Source: Fennellomyces sp. T-0311 | Lineage: Eukaryota; Mucoromycota; Mucoromycetes; Mucorales; Lichtheimiaceae | DNA length: 64,000 bases | Assembly (NCBI GenBank): GCA_025266875.1 | Contig: JALLLT010000021.1 | Location: 620,001 to 684,000, forward strand | Direction: 5' to 3' | Shown here: piece by piece, positions 1 through 13,299 of the stretch | How positions within the stretch are numbered: position 1 is the first letter of the stretch | How the letters are laid out: every line of letters starts with the position of its first letter | Program-made: the position numbers and the translations under genes | The notes under the pieces: generated by a model | Database searches by the model: none | The model's input: only the letters and a program-made list of their open reading frames with translations | What the model was told of the DNA's origin: nothing

Positions 1-481
1 TACCTGGGAATGCATGTACGTCCATAATCACTTGAGTTTGCTTCACCTCAGCTGCTGTGCCACACACGCCTTTGCCTACAGCAATTTCTGTACAGGCAAC
101 CTATTCGTCATTTATTAGGATGCTTTCGTTATCGCTGTGTTATGTCCTCCTAGATCCCCTGGCACATTACTATACCTTGCCCTGGAAGGGTCCCAGAATT
201 AGCTTGTTGGCATTGCTGCAGTCGATGAGATAGAAGCCAGCCCAGTTAATAGGTTTGCGTTGAAAATGCTCGAGGGAACGCAGACCGTGGTAAATCACAG
301 CCGATGCGTTGGCGAGATTCGTAACCTAGCAACGCTCGTTGGCATCACCGTCATTGTTGTCATTTAATTCCGCGTTTACCCAGTTCTTTTGGCCTTCGAC
401 AATGGCTTTGATCTCTTCAAGAAGCTCGCCATAAAACTGCTCCTTGGAAGCCGAAGGATCGTATGCGTTGCTGACGTGCAT
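1..481 (-). CDS. Free methionine-R-sulfoxide reductase (GAF domain), 3' end cut off by window edge
   Basis: Reduces free methionine-R-sulfoxide; cytosolic antioxidant enzyme of the GAF-domain fRMsr family. Three exons are visible: 481-380, 325-176 and 100 to about the left edge. They read MHVSNAYDP..., then NWAGFYLIDCSNAN and LGPFQGK, then VACTEIAVGKGVCGTAA and DVHAFPG. These are the family's hallmark blocks, including two of its conserved cysteines (VAC and GVC). The third expected cysteine lies beyond the edge. Introns are 54 and 75 bp with GT-AG ends and keep the frame. The start is the ATG at 481, followed by the usual FYGELLEEIKAIVEGQ helix. The bases at 2-3 look like another donor, so an intron may run off the window. 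The phosphatase gene upstream on the same strand ends only 63 bp away. Identity is very likely; the C-terminus cannot be seen. Confidence 0.85.
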
Positions 482-544
482 ATTTAAACACAAATAACAA
501 AAAAGTATGAATAAAAAATTCGGTCAAAAAGGTCGAGTGCGCAT

Positions 545-1914
545 TTATATAGACTTGTTAGATGGTGGCTGATATAGGTGTGGCAGTTGGCGAAGCTCCG
601 TTTCGCGAATCGATCGCTCCAGCAAAGATATTTCGGATAGTGAAGGTACAGAGAGGGTGTAATCAGTGTTAGATAATTGTAGTGGTCTCAGTGAAGTTTC
701 GTCTACGGGGACAAAGGTATTCTCTTGCTGTATTATGAGATGACTCTCCTCGTGGATGCGCAGCTGCTGCTGACGGTGGTGGCGTTGGCGCTGTTCCAGC
801 ATCTGGCTGATATACTGAGAGTAATGGATAATGAATTCGGCCTGCCGCATGGTCTCTATGGCCTTGGGACTGCGCCGTATCCGGACGTAGCGAATGGCTC
901 TTTCAGCCGAGAGACAATACAGGTTTTTCAAAAGCCAGCAACATGCAAAGACACCAGCGCGACCAACCCCTAATCAAGCAAGTTAACCAACTGTAAGAAC
1001 ACGTTTGTTTAGGCTCTTTGTCATTTATCCTCCTCGTCGCTCTCTCTCTCCCCACTTGCTCCTTTCCGGAACTTACCACCGCGGCAATGCGTGAGCACAT
1101 TCTCGCCCAGTCTGATCTTTTCGTTGACCGTCAGGATGACGGCGTCAATCTCTTCGATGCTGTTTGGACAGCTCCCTTCTATCATTGGTAGACGTATGAC
1201 CTGCATACCATGCTGCGTTGCTGCTTCAAGATACTTTGGCCATGGAGCACCCAGAAAATCCAGTTCAGTGTCGTCCAGGCAACTATCGCAGCGTTCAGTT
1301 ATCAATTGACACGCTCCGTGCAATTCTCCCTTTGGGTGGCCGTGGGGAGGGAGTGGTGGAAAGGGGGAGAGAGTGTGTGTAGAAATATTACCATACAAGT
1401 GTCGTGATTCCAAGTGATTTCATCCTGCCAAAATCTAGATCTAGATCTCGATTGATTGCAGCTCGCCCGCGACTCGGTCCTGTCAGTCGCACCTTCTTGC
1501 CAGGACATGAACTTAGGGCTAGATTCCCCATTGATCTTGTCAAGGGCCGGTCAGCGGCTACTTGACACGCCATTGCCAGTTTCGGTGCATACTGCTGCTC
1601 CAATACCGGATCGGTCAAATCGTACAAATCGATATCATCGGGGAGATCGCACAGCGAGAGCAGCGATCGATACTCGTTAGGAATAATCCAACTTATGCTA
1701 TAACCGAGAAACCTCAATGTTAATGTCGGAGCATTTTTGCTTGCCAACGAAACAATGGTTACTTGATGGGATGGCTAATCGATGTCTTCGGCACGGATCG
1801 CTGGTGTATGTTAGGGGTAGTGGAGCTTGCGGGAGTCGGTGATGTTACTGAAGAAGCTTTATGCTCGGGGCTCTCGGTTTGTAAAGGTGGAGGTAACGAA
1901 TCAGCAGATGACAT
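545..1914 (-). CDS. CDKN3-like dual-specificity / tyrosine phosphatase
   Basis: Cysteine-based protein phosphatase, about 376 residues. Exons are 1914-1763, 1697-1397, 1329-1077 and 969-545, with introns of 65, 67 and 107 bp. The last intron falls inside the active-site loop: THCRGG is followed across the junction by VGRAG, giving the HCX5R signature HCRGGVGRAG. Upstream blocks (IIPNEYRSLLSL, LPDDIDLYDL, ITTLGELHGACQ, VIRLPMIEG) resemble the CDKN3-type fold, where cysteine attacks the phosphoprotein and an aspartate upstream acts as acid. The N-terminal 50 residues are Ser/Pro/Thr-rich and probably disordered; I chose the ATG at 1914 because this exon joins the next one in phase. The C-terminal tail is glutamine- and histidine-rich. 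Substrate unknown; a cell-cycle kinase role is only suggested by similarity to CDKN3. Confidence 0.75.
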
Positions 1915-2402
1915 TGCAGGGAACAGAAGCAAACGTCTTTCGGCACTCCAAAAAAAAAGAATACAAAGCAGTATGCGAGGATAAATATGGAAGCCTCACA
2001 CGTCAAACACGCTGTAATGATTCTAACGTTCTAGCTGATCTTGTATCGAGACTTGCCTTGTTTCCCAACCAATCTTTACTGTCGAGCATATGCATGCTTG
2101 ATCGGCCACGCTACGTCGTAGTACGGTGCTAAAGATAGCTCTCGATCTTGCCTATAGTCCGCTCAAGCGTTTATCCCAGTACTTTCTGATAAAGCAACGG
2201 CAGCCGTTAGTCGTACCTAGCTAGATATATGTCCAGATACCATCTCGTGTTTTCCACTCATGCATTATAAATAGCTACAAGATGATAACACTGATCTGGT
2301 CGGCTACGGATTAGCAATGAATATAATGTACAGATATTCAGAAGTGTAACCGTTAAAACGGACTTAAAAGTATGAATAACCTATTGGTACCAGCACAGGT
2401 AT

Positions 2403-3559
2403 CTAGGGTGGTGTAGATGACACTTGGGTATTTCCTGATGAACGGTTGCTTAAGCAGCCTAATTCTACAAAAAGCTCCAGGACCAACATGGAATCCTAGA
2501 TGCGGATATATAAGACCATGTGATCATATAATGCTTAATAAGCACTTACTTTCAGGCAATATTTCGCCAGTCTTTGTCGAGTCTTAGAGCTAGTACGCTG
2601 CAAATATGGAATTTCCTGATAATCAACATCCTCCTTTTGTTTCCCTATAAGAAAGAATGACCACACAAGTTAGTACGTTAAGTACGGCTTTTGCTCGGGA
2701 GTATCATGACCTAGAAAATGTAGTGATACGGCATTCAATTTGTAGCTTGGCAACTTGTGCGCCTTTCTGATAACGTTATAGAGATCTACCAACGTGCGTC
2801 CGCTGACAAAGAGTACTCGATAGGGTTCAGTATCAGTGACTTTGACTTTTTGACCTACATTGTTTTCTCAGTTACAAATGTGCCCGACAACATATGTACA
2901 ATACCATACGTTTCTTTCTACCAAAGTACGCGAACCCCTTTAGTTTTAGATGATCAGCACGCTGGATCAAATAACGCAAATCAAAGGCTTGAAAATAGTA
3001 ACCGGATAACATATCAGGGTCAAACTAATGGTCACTTTAGTTGCATTTGCGTATATATATATGCCTTTGATATAAATCACCTCTACAACGAGATCGCGCC
3101 ACTGCTTCAGAAGGCTTCGTTCGTCATCACATTCAACGACTATTGCGTCATCGATTGGGAGACAGGTACCCAAAGTGAAAACGTAGCTTTCAAAGTATGG
3201 CTTCCAGTTTGCTATTGCATACGTTTCTGTTAAAAAAAGAAGTGCTTGGCTCCTATCGTATACCTACGAAGCAGAAAAGCACATATGCTACTGATTTGTA
3301 ACACCTTGTCTTGCCTTGGTTCAGGAAAAATCTTACCACGCGGCATGGCTTCGATATCGAGAAACATAACGCGAGTTCCTTTCTTCTTCAGATAGTTAGC
3401 TTCGACTCTGGCCATTTCCTGCTCGATTGTCTCAAGATCGTCATCGTCAAGGTCGTCAAATTCCGGAAATTCATCCTCACTGGATGATACAGCGCATTGG
3501 GGTAGATGTTTTTTGGGTTGACTTTGGTTTTCGTCATCAAGTGTTTTGGCGACTGTCAT
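2403..3559 (-). CDS. Free-standing DNA polymerase delta-like 3'-5' exonuclease (polymerase domain absent)
   Basis: Six exons (3559-3268, 3226-3081, 3024-2910, 2854-2711, 2644-2550, 2495-2403) join in phase into a 294-residue protein. After an acidic, probably disordered N-terminus it aligns by eye with the exonuclease domain of polymerase delta. Exo I is seen as FLDIEAM and GKIFPEPRQDKVLQIS. Next come FTLGTC and LLKQWRDLVVE. Exo II is SGYYFQAFDLRYL, followed by YKLNAV and KQKEDV. Exo III is RQRLAKYCLKDS. The four acidic residues (D and E of DIE, D of AFD, D of KDS) and the Exo III tyrosine, i.e. a DEDDy set, are present, while the Exo II asparagines are replaced. The frame stops 29 residues after that aspartate, and no palm motifs (SLYPSI, DTDS) occur downstream or upstream. 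The N-terminal domain of polymerase delta is also missing. It could be a working nuclease or a fragment on its way to decay. Confidence 0.7.
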
Positions 3560-4217
3560 GGTAAACTGTGTTGTCAAGGTACTGTAACACGAAAAAGTAC
3601 GAGAATTTTGTTTTGGAAGGCATAATGTACGTGAGTGACCTCTTTTAGGGTCCAGCGATAAAGTCTTTGCATATTGCGTGAGATTCACTATTGTAACTTG
3701 TATAAAAACCTCGCTGACTTGCACCTAAAGGCTTCCATGGCAGTAACGCAATCACTAACCACTAAGGCACGTGATGAATACAAGACAGGATATGGTGTGG
3801 GAGTCTGTCAATGAAGTGTATTTCCATGGCTATAATTTCTACTGTTGCGACATCCACTTGGCAAGAGGGCGCATAAGCGCCTTTATTAACTGAACTCAGT
3901 GATAACATGATCTATATTTGTTGCAGACGTGAAAGAGGTTTTCATAGGACTACAGCTTGACCAAGTTCGGTAAAATATTTACACGGGTCGGGCAGTGTGG
4001 TAAATTTGAGAGGTTGGAAGAATGATGCACCCCCTCTTTATCAAAAGGTAACGACGAATATCCATGGCAGCGTAGCCATCCATCCATGCATCCATCGAAT
4101 ACTAACAACATCCATCACCTGTCTATCTCATTCTGTATATTCTGTCGCTTTTCCTCACACCTATGAACAACGAACGCTTTTGATATTATTACTACTGGCA
4201 TGCAATTATAGGACAAC

Positions 4218-5467
<1,250 letters not shown>

Positions 5468-8110
5468 ATGTCAAAATCGAGCGTTGGGCATCCCCGTTCT
5501 GCCTCCTACAACAGCACTGAGGATGAAGTCGATATCGATGAAGAGCCAGTCGACACAGGCTTAATACGATGCATCTGCAGCTCTTCGGAAGACGACGGTT
5601 TCACCATCCAATGCGAACGCTGTCTCGTCTGGCAACATGCATTCTGCGTCAGAATCAGTCAAAACAATATTCCTGAGCACTACCTCTGCGACCAATGCGA
5701 GCGCAAATTCGGCAATCCAAGCACGCCGTGGCGAAACCAATTGGAGCAATTCAGCAAGGCCGTTGAAAATGATGTGCGGTCGGTGCTGGACAAAAAGCTA
5801 CGACAGCGGCCGGAATTCAGAGACAATGGTGTCGACAAGCAGCATTTTCGTGATATATATAACCGGATTGGTGATGATGACGACTACAAGCCAGGCGTAG
5901 CGAACCGTCGACACTTTAATGGGCACAAAAAAAACCCCGTGGGCCGTCCTCCCAAAAGGCCGAAACTGTCAAAGAAGATTGCGGTGTCCAAACGCTCATT
6001 GCAAGAGTTGGAATTGCAGGGTGAACGTCGCAAACGAGCGCCGCAGGATGATGGCCAGCCTGCGTTTCAACGCATCAGCTACAATCTGGTCCGCAGCAAG
6101 CATGCAAGACAGGTGTTCAAGGACGCTCATGAGCGATGGCGCCGACTGGAGAAAGGCAAGGAGAAAGCCATGGTCAACGGCACGACTCCATCGGTGGCCC
6201 AGCATATTGTCACTGACGACTGTCTTGAAAAAGACTCCACCACACTAGCCACTGTCAGGCCACTTTCCAAGCGCTGGCAGTATTCGTCCTCCGAGCGCCA
6301 AGGCTTGTTTGCCGACAGCGATATTGAAAAGAATCAGCTGGTGGCGCAAGTCAATGGCGACATTGTGCTCAAGTCTGAATACAAGTTCGACACAGCAAAC
6401 GACTTTGTGGTGCTGGGAACACCTTGCAGGCATGTATTCTTTTACCCGACCTTGGACCTATGTATCGACGCCCGTTGCCGCGGAAATGATGTCCGCACCG
6501 TTCGCCGGTCTTGCCACCCGAATGCAGAGCTGCGTGGCATCATTGCTCCCCACGCCCAGGACCACGAAATCCGCCTCGGGCTCTTTGCACGCAAGGACAT
6601 CAAGCAGGACGACGAGCTCACCATCGGCTGGAACTGGCAGCGGGGCCATATCAGCTGGAAAAAGAACCTCGAGTGGCACGACTGCGGGATGACCGATGGC
6701 CATCAAGTTATCGATGAAGAAGAAGAGCGTGGCCATCGGTCGGCCTTGACTCAGATGCTGAACCGCTTTTCCAAGGAGTTCGGTGATTGTGCCTGCCAGG
6801 ATATCAATCTCTGCTTCATCGAGCACCTCAAGGCCATCCTTTCCGGCAGCGACGAGAGTCCGTTGACCAGCTTCAAGCCACCCAAGCAAGATGTCGTGGT
6901 CAACGGCACTGCTTCCAGGGCAGAAGGCGACCATGGCAGGTCATCGAGCAGGGAGCCATCGGCCCAGCCCTCTCGACAAACCATCGTCTCTGGCAGCGAC
7001 CACCACACAAAGACTGGCCAACCAACCGAATCTGGCGAAGACAGCATAGTGATCGATGTGGTCTCAACATCGCCTCTTGTACGGAGCCCAGTTATTTCTA
7101 CGCCAGCACGAGTATCAGACACCGAAGAAGAGCTGGACGTTGACGGTGATATCGACGTTGGGGACGAGACCATGGACTATGTACCCACAGCTCCTGAACG
7201 ACCGTCCAGTTCAGAACGCTCTCTGTCAAGAGCCTCATCGGTTTCAAGCTACTCGGGAACCGAAGGCGAGGCTCGAAAGCGAACCAGACGATTGCACAAG
7301 GCGAACGGTGAAAAGCCGTCCAAGCGACAAAGTGTTGGCCCACACGACGATAAAGACATGTCTGGCCCTGCAAAGCTTCCATGCAAAAAGGCTTGGATGC
7401 GGAATTTCATGCAGCAAGCCTCCCCGGCCCCTGCTGTTGCAGCGGGCCCGATGGATACGTCCAAAGGTAAGGTGCTGTGCCTTGTGGGAGTACGTTGACA
7501 GCTAACAAGTGCGTGCTTAGATGAACCCGAGATCCCAAGTGAAAAGCAGAAAGAGGCTGAGCAAGCCGATATCAAGTCAGAACCTGAAAATATGGTCAAA
7601 GAGGAGCCTGAGGCGAATCATACCACCGAACGCAAATCATCTTCACCCCCACCACCATCATCATCATCACCGTCATCGCCACCACCACCCAAAATCGCGC
7701 AGCCGGTTATGATAGCCACGGCCGTTATGGATATCGAGGATGACGGAGAACTGAGCGATGCCAGCTCAGCGTCTACTATACCTATCATTGAGCAAGAAGA
7801 TGATCGCTTGAACAGTCTGACAGGGGAAGAAGACCCAAGTGACGAAGTAGTGAGCCAGCAGGAGCAACAGGCTGATGATACTGAGGCACTATCAAGCGAG
7901 ACGGACGAACAGTTGAAGCCAACCAAAGTCAAGCTCTCGTTGCAAGAATACCTGGCAAGGCGCGGCACATCGGCCCAAAGCAGCATCAAGGTTGCTAACG
8001 GAGACAAGTCGCAGGATTGCAGCGCCAACACTGAAGAGCACCCATGGATGACAGCCACCAACCAGGTTGAAGTGACGATGGAAGTACGACAACGTGAAGC
8101 ACAGCACTGA
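5468..8110 (+). CDS. SET3: Set3-like PHD finger and SET domain chromatin protein
   Basis: Two exons (5468-7466, 7521-8110) give 862 residues. A PHD finger lies at about residues 35-80 with the Cys4-His-Cys3 spacing (CICSSSEDDGFTIQCERC, WQHAFC, CDQCE); such fingers bind the histone H3 tail. A basic region follows (GRPPKRPKLSKK). The SET domain spans about residues 270-400 (NDFVVLGT, VRRSCHPNAELRGI, DELTIGWNW). The SET core has RRSCHPN where active enzymes have NHSCxPN. That variant, together with the PHD-SET order, fits yeast Set3, MLL5 and SETD5, which act mainly as histone deacetylase complex scaffolds. The C-terminal 400 residues are acidic and Ser/Pro-rich, with a proline-serine run near 7650-7690 and a KVKLSLQEYLARR helix near the end. 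Methyltransferase activity should not be assumed. Confidence 0.88.
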
Positions 8111-8482
8111 CAGAGCCTGTGTTCATACCCCCTGTGCCCTCTTTCACCGGCATAATCCCTCGCCCCAAAACAAATACGCATCCCTTTCATTCACTACAAT
8201 GCACATGAAGTGTGTAAAAGGTTTTTTTTATTCGAGCACTATAACACTCCATTTGTATTTTGCATGCTTTTTTTCTTTTAGTTTTATCTTTCTTTCTCTG
8301 TAGCGATCGTCACGATCTCTGCCCTGTACAGTTTTAGCCCTTTTTCGTTTCTTCATACAATTGATCGCCTGTACATATGTTTCTACAATGGTCGAGAAAA
8401 AAGCATAGCAGTTGCAACTCAGGCTTATATGCGTTGCGGGTTTAATGGTCGTAAATGTAAGATTAGGATGTACAGTGATAAC

Positions 8483-10188
8483 TTAAATGGAGCTTTTCTT
8501 GGTGAGAATAAGGGGATCTTCGCTGGTAACGGAGATCATTCCTCCGAGATATCGGTTGGGTGAAGGCGTCTTTCCACTGACCGTGGCAATATCGTAGCGA
8601 CGAAGGAGGACAATGAGTGACATTTTAATCTCGTGCACAGCAAAGAATCGTCCAGGGCAAAGATGCTTGCCCAAACCAAATGTCACGAAGTCGCGGCCGG
8701 GCTGTGTTGCCAGTTTCTTTCCAGACATAGCCGGATCCATTTGGTCCACCTCGGATCGAGTGGCATTGAGACCCATCATATTCAATTGGCGGTTGGCAGA
8801 CTGGACACGACGGCCTAAACCATTACAAACGGTAAGCGTTTAAAGTTCTCTACTTTGATTGACAACATTTACCTTTGGGAACTTGGTAACCGTTGGCAAA
8901 AGTATATACCTCTCGCATGACTGCTTTGGTGGTGGCCAACTTGTCAACACCTTGGCGCAGAACTTCACGGATAAACTGTTCCAAAAACTTCATTTCCTTG
9001 AGAGATTCATTGGTGATTGGCTTGTCGCCCAAGACCTCTGCGATTTCCTTTTCCAATTCAGCGCGAAGATCGGGTCGAGCCAGTAACCAGTAAATGCAGA
9101 AGCTCAAATTCATAGAAGTGGTGTGTACGGACGCAAAAGCGATAAGTAATACGGATTGAGCAACTTCTTCATCAGTATACTGTGATCCGTCTTCCTTCTT
9201 GTGTTCGATCAAGCCTTGTAAAAAGTTTGGATCCAGTCCATGGTCCTGACCGTGTTCAGCTGCCTCACGTATCTTTCTTCGTCGATCACGGACAATGGGC
9301 AGAACGTGTTTTCGCATCACCTTGCGATGCCATTCAACCTTTTGCAAGAATGGAACGATGAATCGATGCAGAACCGTGGGGACTGCCATGAAAATGCCAA
9401 CGTTGTTGGTCACATCGCCCGTAAAATCTGCAAATGATTGAATCACTTCAAGGTTGGTTTCTACTTCTTCGCCGACCAGACTGGATACGCTCATGTACGC
9501 AACAAATCGCTGAAGGAAGAAGCTGGGATTATCGAGCCGAAGGTTATCTTGGCCGTTGCCCAATTCCCTCAAACCACGTTCAAGGCCACGTTCAATGCGT
9601 TCAGTAAGGCGACCAATCTTGTGTGATGCAATGACATCCTTGGCAACGGGAGGATTTGCCTTGAAACCCATCTCAAATGTCATTTCGTCAAGTACATAAT
9701 GCAGGTACAAAACATCTGTGTTGAAAGGTGTGAGATAGACTTTTTGAGTATAATGCGATTCGTTACAAACCTTTCAGTACGCCTTCTTCCAGAGATAGAT
9801 CTTCGTGAACGGCCTTGAGAGCTTCTTCAGCTGAATGTCCACTGGCAACAGTAGTAATGGAGCCGGCAATATTGATATCATACAGGTCACCGTACTTTTG
9901 CGAGCACCAGTCGAGGAAGCGGTTGCTGTCATATAAGAGGTATGGCAAATGGCCTAGCAACGGAAATGCATATCCGACGCGTGGAGGGAGATTTAGCTTT
10001 TCGCGACGTGCCTTGATGTAGCTGATAAAGTTGTAAACGGTAAGGAAAGTAGCACCGCCAAGTACTAACAGCTCATTGCGAGTCGAGTGGCGGTAAAAGT
10101 GTAGACACTTGGAGTACAGATCTGTCTTTTGAAAAAGATCGACGGCGGTTAGAATGGATGTTGTGATAGGAGGTAGATAGCGGTCCAT
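8483..10188 (-). CDS. Cytochrome P450 monooxygenase, microsomal type
   Basis: Three exons (10188-9771, 9715-8873, 8814-8483) give 530 residues. A hydrophobic N-terminal anchor (LLVLGGATFLTVYNFISYI) and the proline-rich hinge LNLPPRVGYAFPLLGHLP are followed by the I helix (AFASVHTTSMNL), the K-helix ExxR (EQFIREVLR) and the heme loop FGLGKHLCPGR with the axial cysteine. The heme loop has K where R is usual. The HTTS I-helix resembles ent-kaurene-oxidase-like fungal P450s, but I cannot assign a substrate. The gene stands alone without biosynthetic neighbours. A partial, broken copy lies 3.4 kb upstream at 13300-13915, and the duplicated segment includes the promoter. Confidence 0.92.
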
Positions 10189-10199
10189 GATAAAAAAAA

Positions 10200-10990
10200 A
10201 AAGAGAGCGAGAGCGGGGAGGAAAACGATCGTTTTAGCAAGGTGAATTATTGTAGCTCCTTTTATATTCTTTTGGATCGTCTTGTGTGGTGCGGGGTTCT
10301 ATGTTCGATCGGAGCGGGTGAATCTCTTCCATGGTTACGTGCTGATAAATCAATAGGCAATCCAAGTGAGTGACTCAATCTAGAGGCAGTGTGTATCTTT
10401 GACAAGTTACATTTTTATTGTTACCATAATAATGGCCTTTTTGATTCCCAAAGTTAGTAAATATTCGGCCATATAGCGAGACAAACCGCTATTCCTTGTC
10501 CTACTGTTTGAATTATTGTCGGAGCGTGATCTTAAATAGCGTTCAGACCATCCGTAACACGGGCAAGGTGCCCGCTTTTAAATGTTTTAACGTAAAAAAA
10601 GCTTATTTCGGCTTGTCATGCAGCAATTTATGTGTATATTCTTTTGAAACACCTTGGATTAACAAGAACATGTATGTTGATCAATTTATAATCACTGTTG
10701 AAGGCGACGTCATGTTGCCCTGACCCTGGTAACACCCTGTATGATGCTCAAATATATCTCTGAGTATCCAGGTGCATGAAAACGGAGCGGCAGCGTCGCC
10801 GTGTACGACATGACATCTTCAGCTCTGCTTAAAAAGAATTTACGTATTACAGGCACTCCAAAAAACACTCCACCTCTCGGGATAAATTTAATGCTTATCA
10901 TACAGAACTCCACCCCCACCAATCCGCATTCTTTACGAAGTTTAAAACGCAGTGCTATTTCAGTACGTTATGAAGTAGAGTGCTGTACAT
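10200..10990. repeat. Upstream part of the P450 segmental duplication, copy A
   Basis: This flank matches 13925-14640 in order. Shared stretches include CCATCC with a following A/G-rich block, a run reading GTAAAAAAAGCTT (10591 and 14308) and GTGTACGACA (10800 and 14503). No coding exon is recognised. Identity is visibly reduced by substitutions and small gaps, so the duplication is not recent. Confidence 0.6.
10260..10266 (-). promoter_or_regulatory. TATA-like box of the P450 gene
   Basis: TATAAAA on the minus strand 72 bp before the ATG. The pseudogene copy keeps a similar AT-rich element at the matching place near 13980. Confidence 0.45.
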
Positions 10991-11389
10991 AAAATGGAGC
11001 ATCATACGTAGTAAGTAAAACGGAATGTCAACGAAAAAGAGTATTTATCGTTCTGGTTGTATAGCAAAGTTCCATATTGAGTTTTGTCCATTTAAATAAA
11101 AGGAAAATGCGCCGAATGTACAGGTTATATAAAGCAACACCTTTCCCAAGAAAATTTGGATCAATAAGCCAATCAAAAAATATGCGCTGAAGATGATAAA
11201 TTTAGACGGTGAGTACTGACTAAGACTCGAATTGGGTCAGGCCGGCCAGGCTTGGAGGCCAATCGGTCAGGTCATGTCTTTGGATTGACTTCAAAAATTT
11301 CGAGCACCCAAATTAAAGGGCTGTTAAGTAGAAATGAGATAACACACGTCTGATTTTGCAGTATCCACCGATACGTTAACAAGAAAGTG

Positions 11390-12970
11390 CCTGAAAAAAT
11401 TAGTTTGTATCAAAAAGTTCAAACACACTCCCGAAAATTTAACTCAAGATTGTAGTAGGAAATACGATGTTACTGCAGGAATACAGACTACTATAGCTAC
11501 TATATGACTGGCTGCCATGGTTACTAAGGTGATAACTATACACTATGAATTTTTTTTTGCTGAAATACGTATTGAAGATAATTCCATAAGTCTTTTCATA
11601 TGGTACTATCCGCTTTGAATAGTTTCTCGTCTTTGACTTTTCTATTTTTATGTTTATTCTAAAAAAATTGCGGTTTTCACGCCCTGCTTTTTGTTCACTT
11701 CCATCCAAAGTCGGCTTATTTTTTGTCATATCTCGGTCCTAAATTACGCTAGCAGCACAGACCAACATGCCCAACATCGCCCTGACTATCAATCACAAAG
11801 AAAAAGTCAAGCACTCTTCTGGGTCAATTTCTTTGCAACGCGGGAAACGGCGGAAATGGCACATTTCTAGATAAGCGCTTCCTCCGATGCTAGTTTGACT
11901 AGCTATCAACACCACTGAATCCTTATTTATGTTTTCTATATCGCATCAAGAGAATTCGATTACTGGATCAGTTTCTATTCAACAGAAAATGCTTTCAAGA
12001 TGATTTTCTACGGTACTGACTTTGGTTTTTCGACTTTTTCCAAATTCTTTGATTTTGTTTCATTTTCATTCCATATGTTCTTCTTGCTCTGACATTTCAT
12101 TTGGTATGATTTTCACCTCTGACTTCTTCCATTCCATATGTTTTTGGTAAATTTTCGTTTAGCAAAAGTTGACCTGTTTTCGGCGGTGACTCGGTCCTAA
12201 ATTATGCTTAAAGCACAAAATCAACGGTTTTACGAAGAGCGAGTCTTGGAACACTTAGTGCTAAAGTGAAAGCAAGGTACTATATCTCACAAGTACTTTG
12301 TAAATCATGTTTAAAGCTAAAAATTACATTCCTTCTGAGTAAGCATCCTCCTCTTCCACTAATATATACACTTTTACTATTACTGGGCGCGCCTATAATT
12401 TATTAACAAAACGTACCTATATAATCAAAGAAATTCAATCGCTGGTCAAGTCAGTAAACGGGTTCAAAGTCTCTCGTGGATCTGCTGCCTGGTCAAAACG
12501 ATGAACGTGAAAAATTGGTATTTCTACTAGAATCAGCCATATCTGATTCTTTGAAGGGCAATTTACCTGTAGCTTGTGTGTTCGTTGGCCTGAATTTGCA
12601 TCTAAATCGCTGTAATAAGCGTGGAAAACATACAAATTTTCACTCGTCAGCCTTAATCTCGCCAATTATGGCCAGAAAAATGGACTGGTTAGACTTCTTT
12701 GACAAATCAAACTCCTGTTTCTGTTACTTTTGGCAATAAAATAGATCACTTGATTCGTTCGATGGGCCAAAAACGGTGATGATAGCTAATATTTGCATAT
12801 CTTTGAGCATAAATTTTCATACGTCCGCAGTTTTAGACTAGCTCTAAAACCGTTGCATGCGGCTTTACATTTTATACAAAGTATGCTACCCGTCGAATAA
12901 ATCCAACCTCAGGGCGAGTCCAGAAGCAAGTCTATAGTATGTTGTTGTTTGCTCTTAACAAGGCACCTTG
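11390..12970. repeat. Degenerate dispersed repeat, copy 1
   Basis: About 1.5 kb that matches 39960-41620 in the same orientation. The clearest shared blocks are TTTTCACGCCCTGCTTTTTG, then CACTTCCATCCAAAGTCGGC, later GGTTTTTCGACTTTT and GTTCTTCTTGCTCT, and the pair CACAAGTACTTTGTAAATCA / CAGAGATACTTTGTAAACCA. No long open frame, terminal repeat or transposase motif survives. It is probably an old mobile-element remnant; class unknown. Confidence 0.6.
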
Positions 12971-13299
12971 CTCAATAGTTAATTCAAGTAACTACCCAGA
13001 GCTCCAGAGGTCATATCTTTGCTCTCACTATAATTTATTCTTATAAATAAAATGAAATTGTTCGCTTTAGTTAGTCAACAAAACTGTTTCCAGCAAATAT
13101 ATGTTGGCTTTTTTTTCTAGTTCATCCAGCGATTGGGTTTACTTGAAGTGAAAGTGCACTTTGTAGCGGAAACAAATGTGCGACCAGTAGTTTCTATAGT
13201 TAGTTGAATCAGTGGATAGATAAAAAAAAAGTTGTTTTAAAAAGTATACACAAATCGACTGTGATTATTTTTCTGGATCGTCCAACGCTTAAAGCGACC

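Noticed and set aside
2757..3233. 158-codon plus-strand open frame
   Set aside because: It starts at GTG and lies antisense to four phase-consistent exons of the exonuclease gene, whose motifs are clear.
11235..11275. Similarity between GC-rich GGCCGGCCAGGC here and the last 40 bp of the window
   Set aside because: Match is short and the right-hand copy is cut by the window edge, so no repeat can be claimed.
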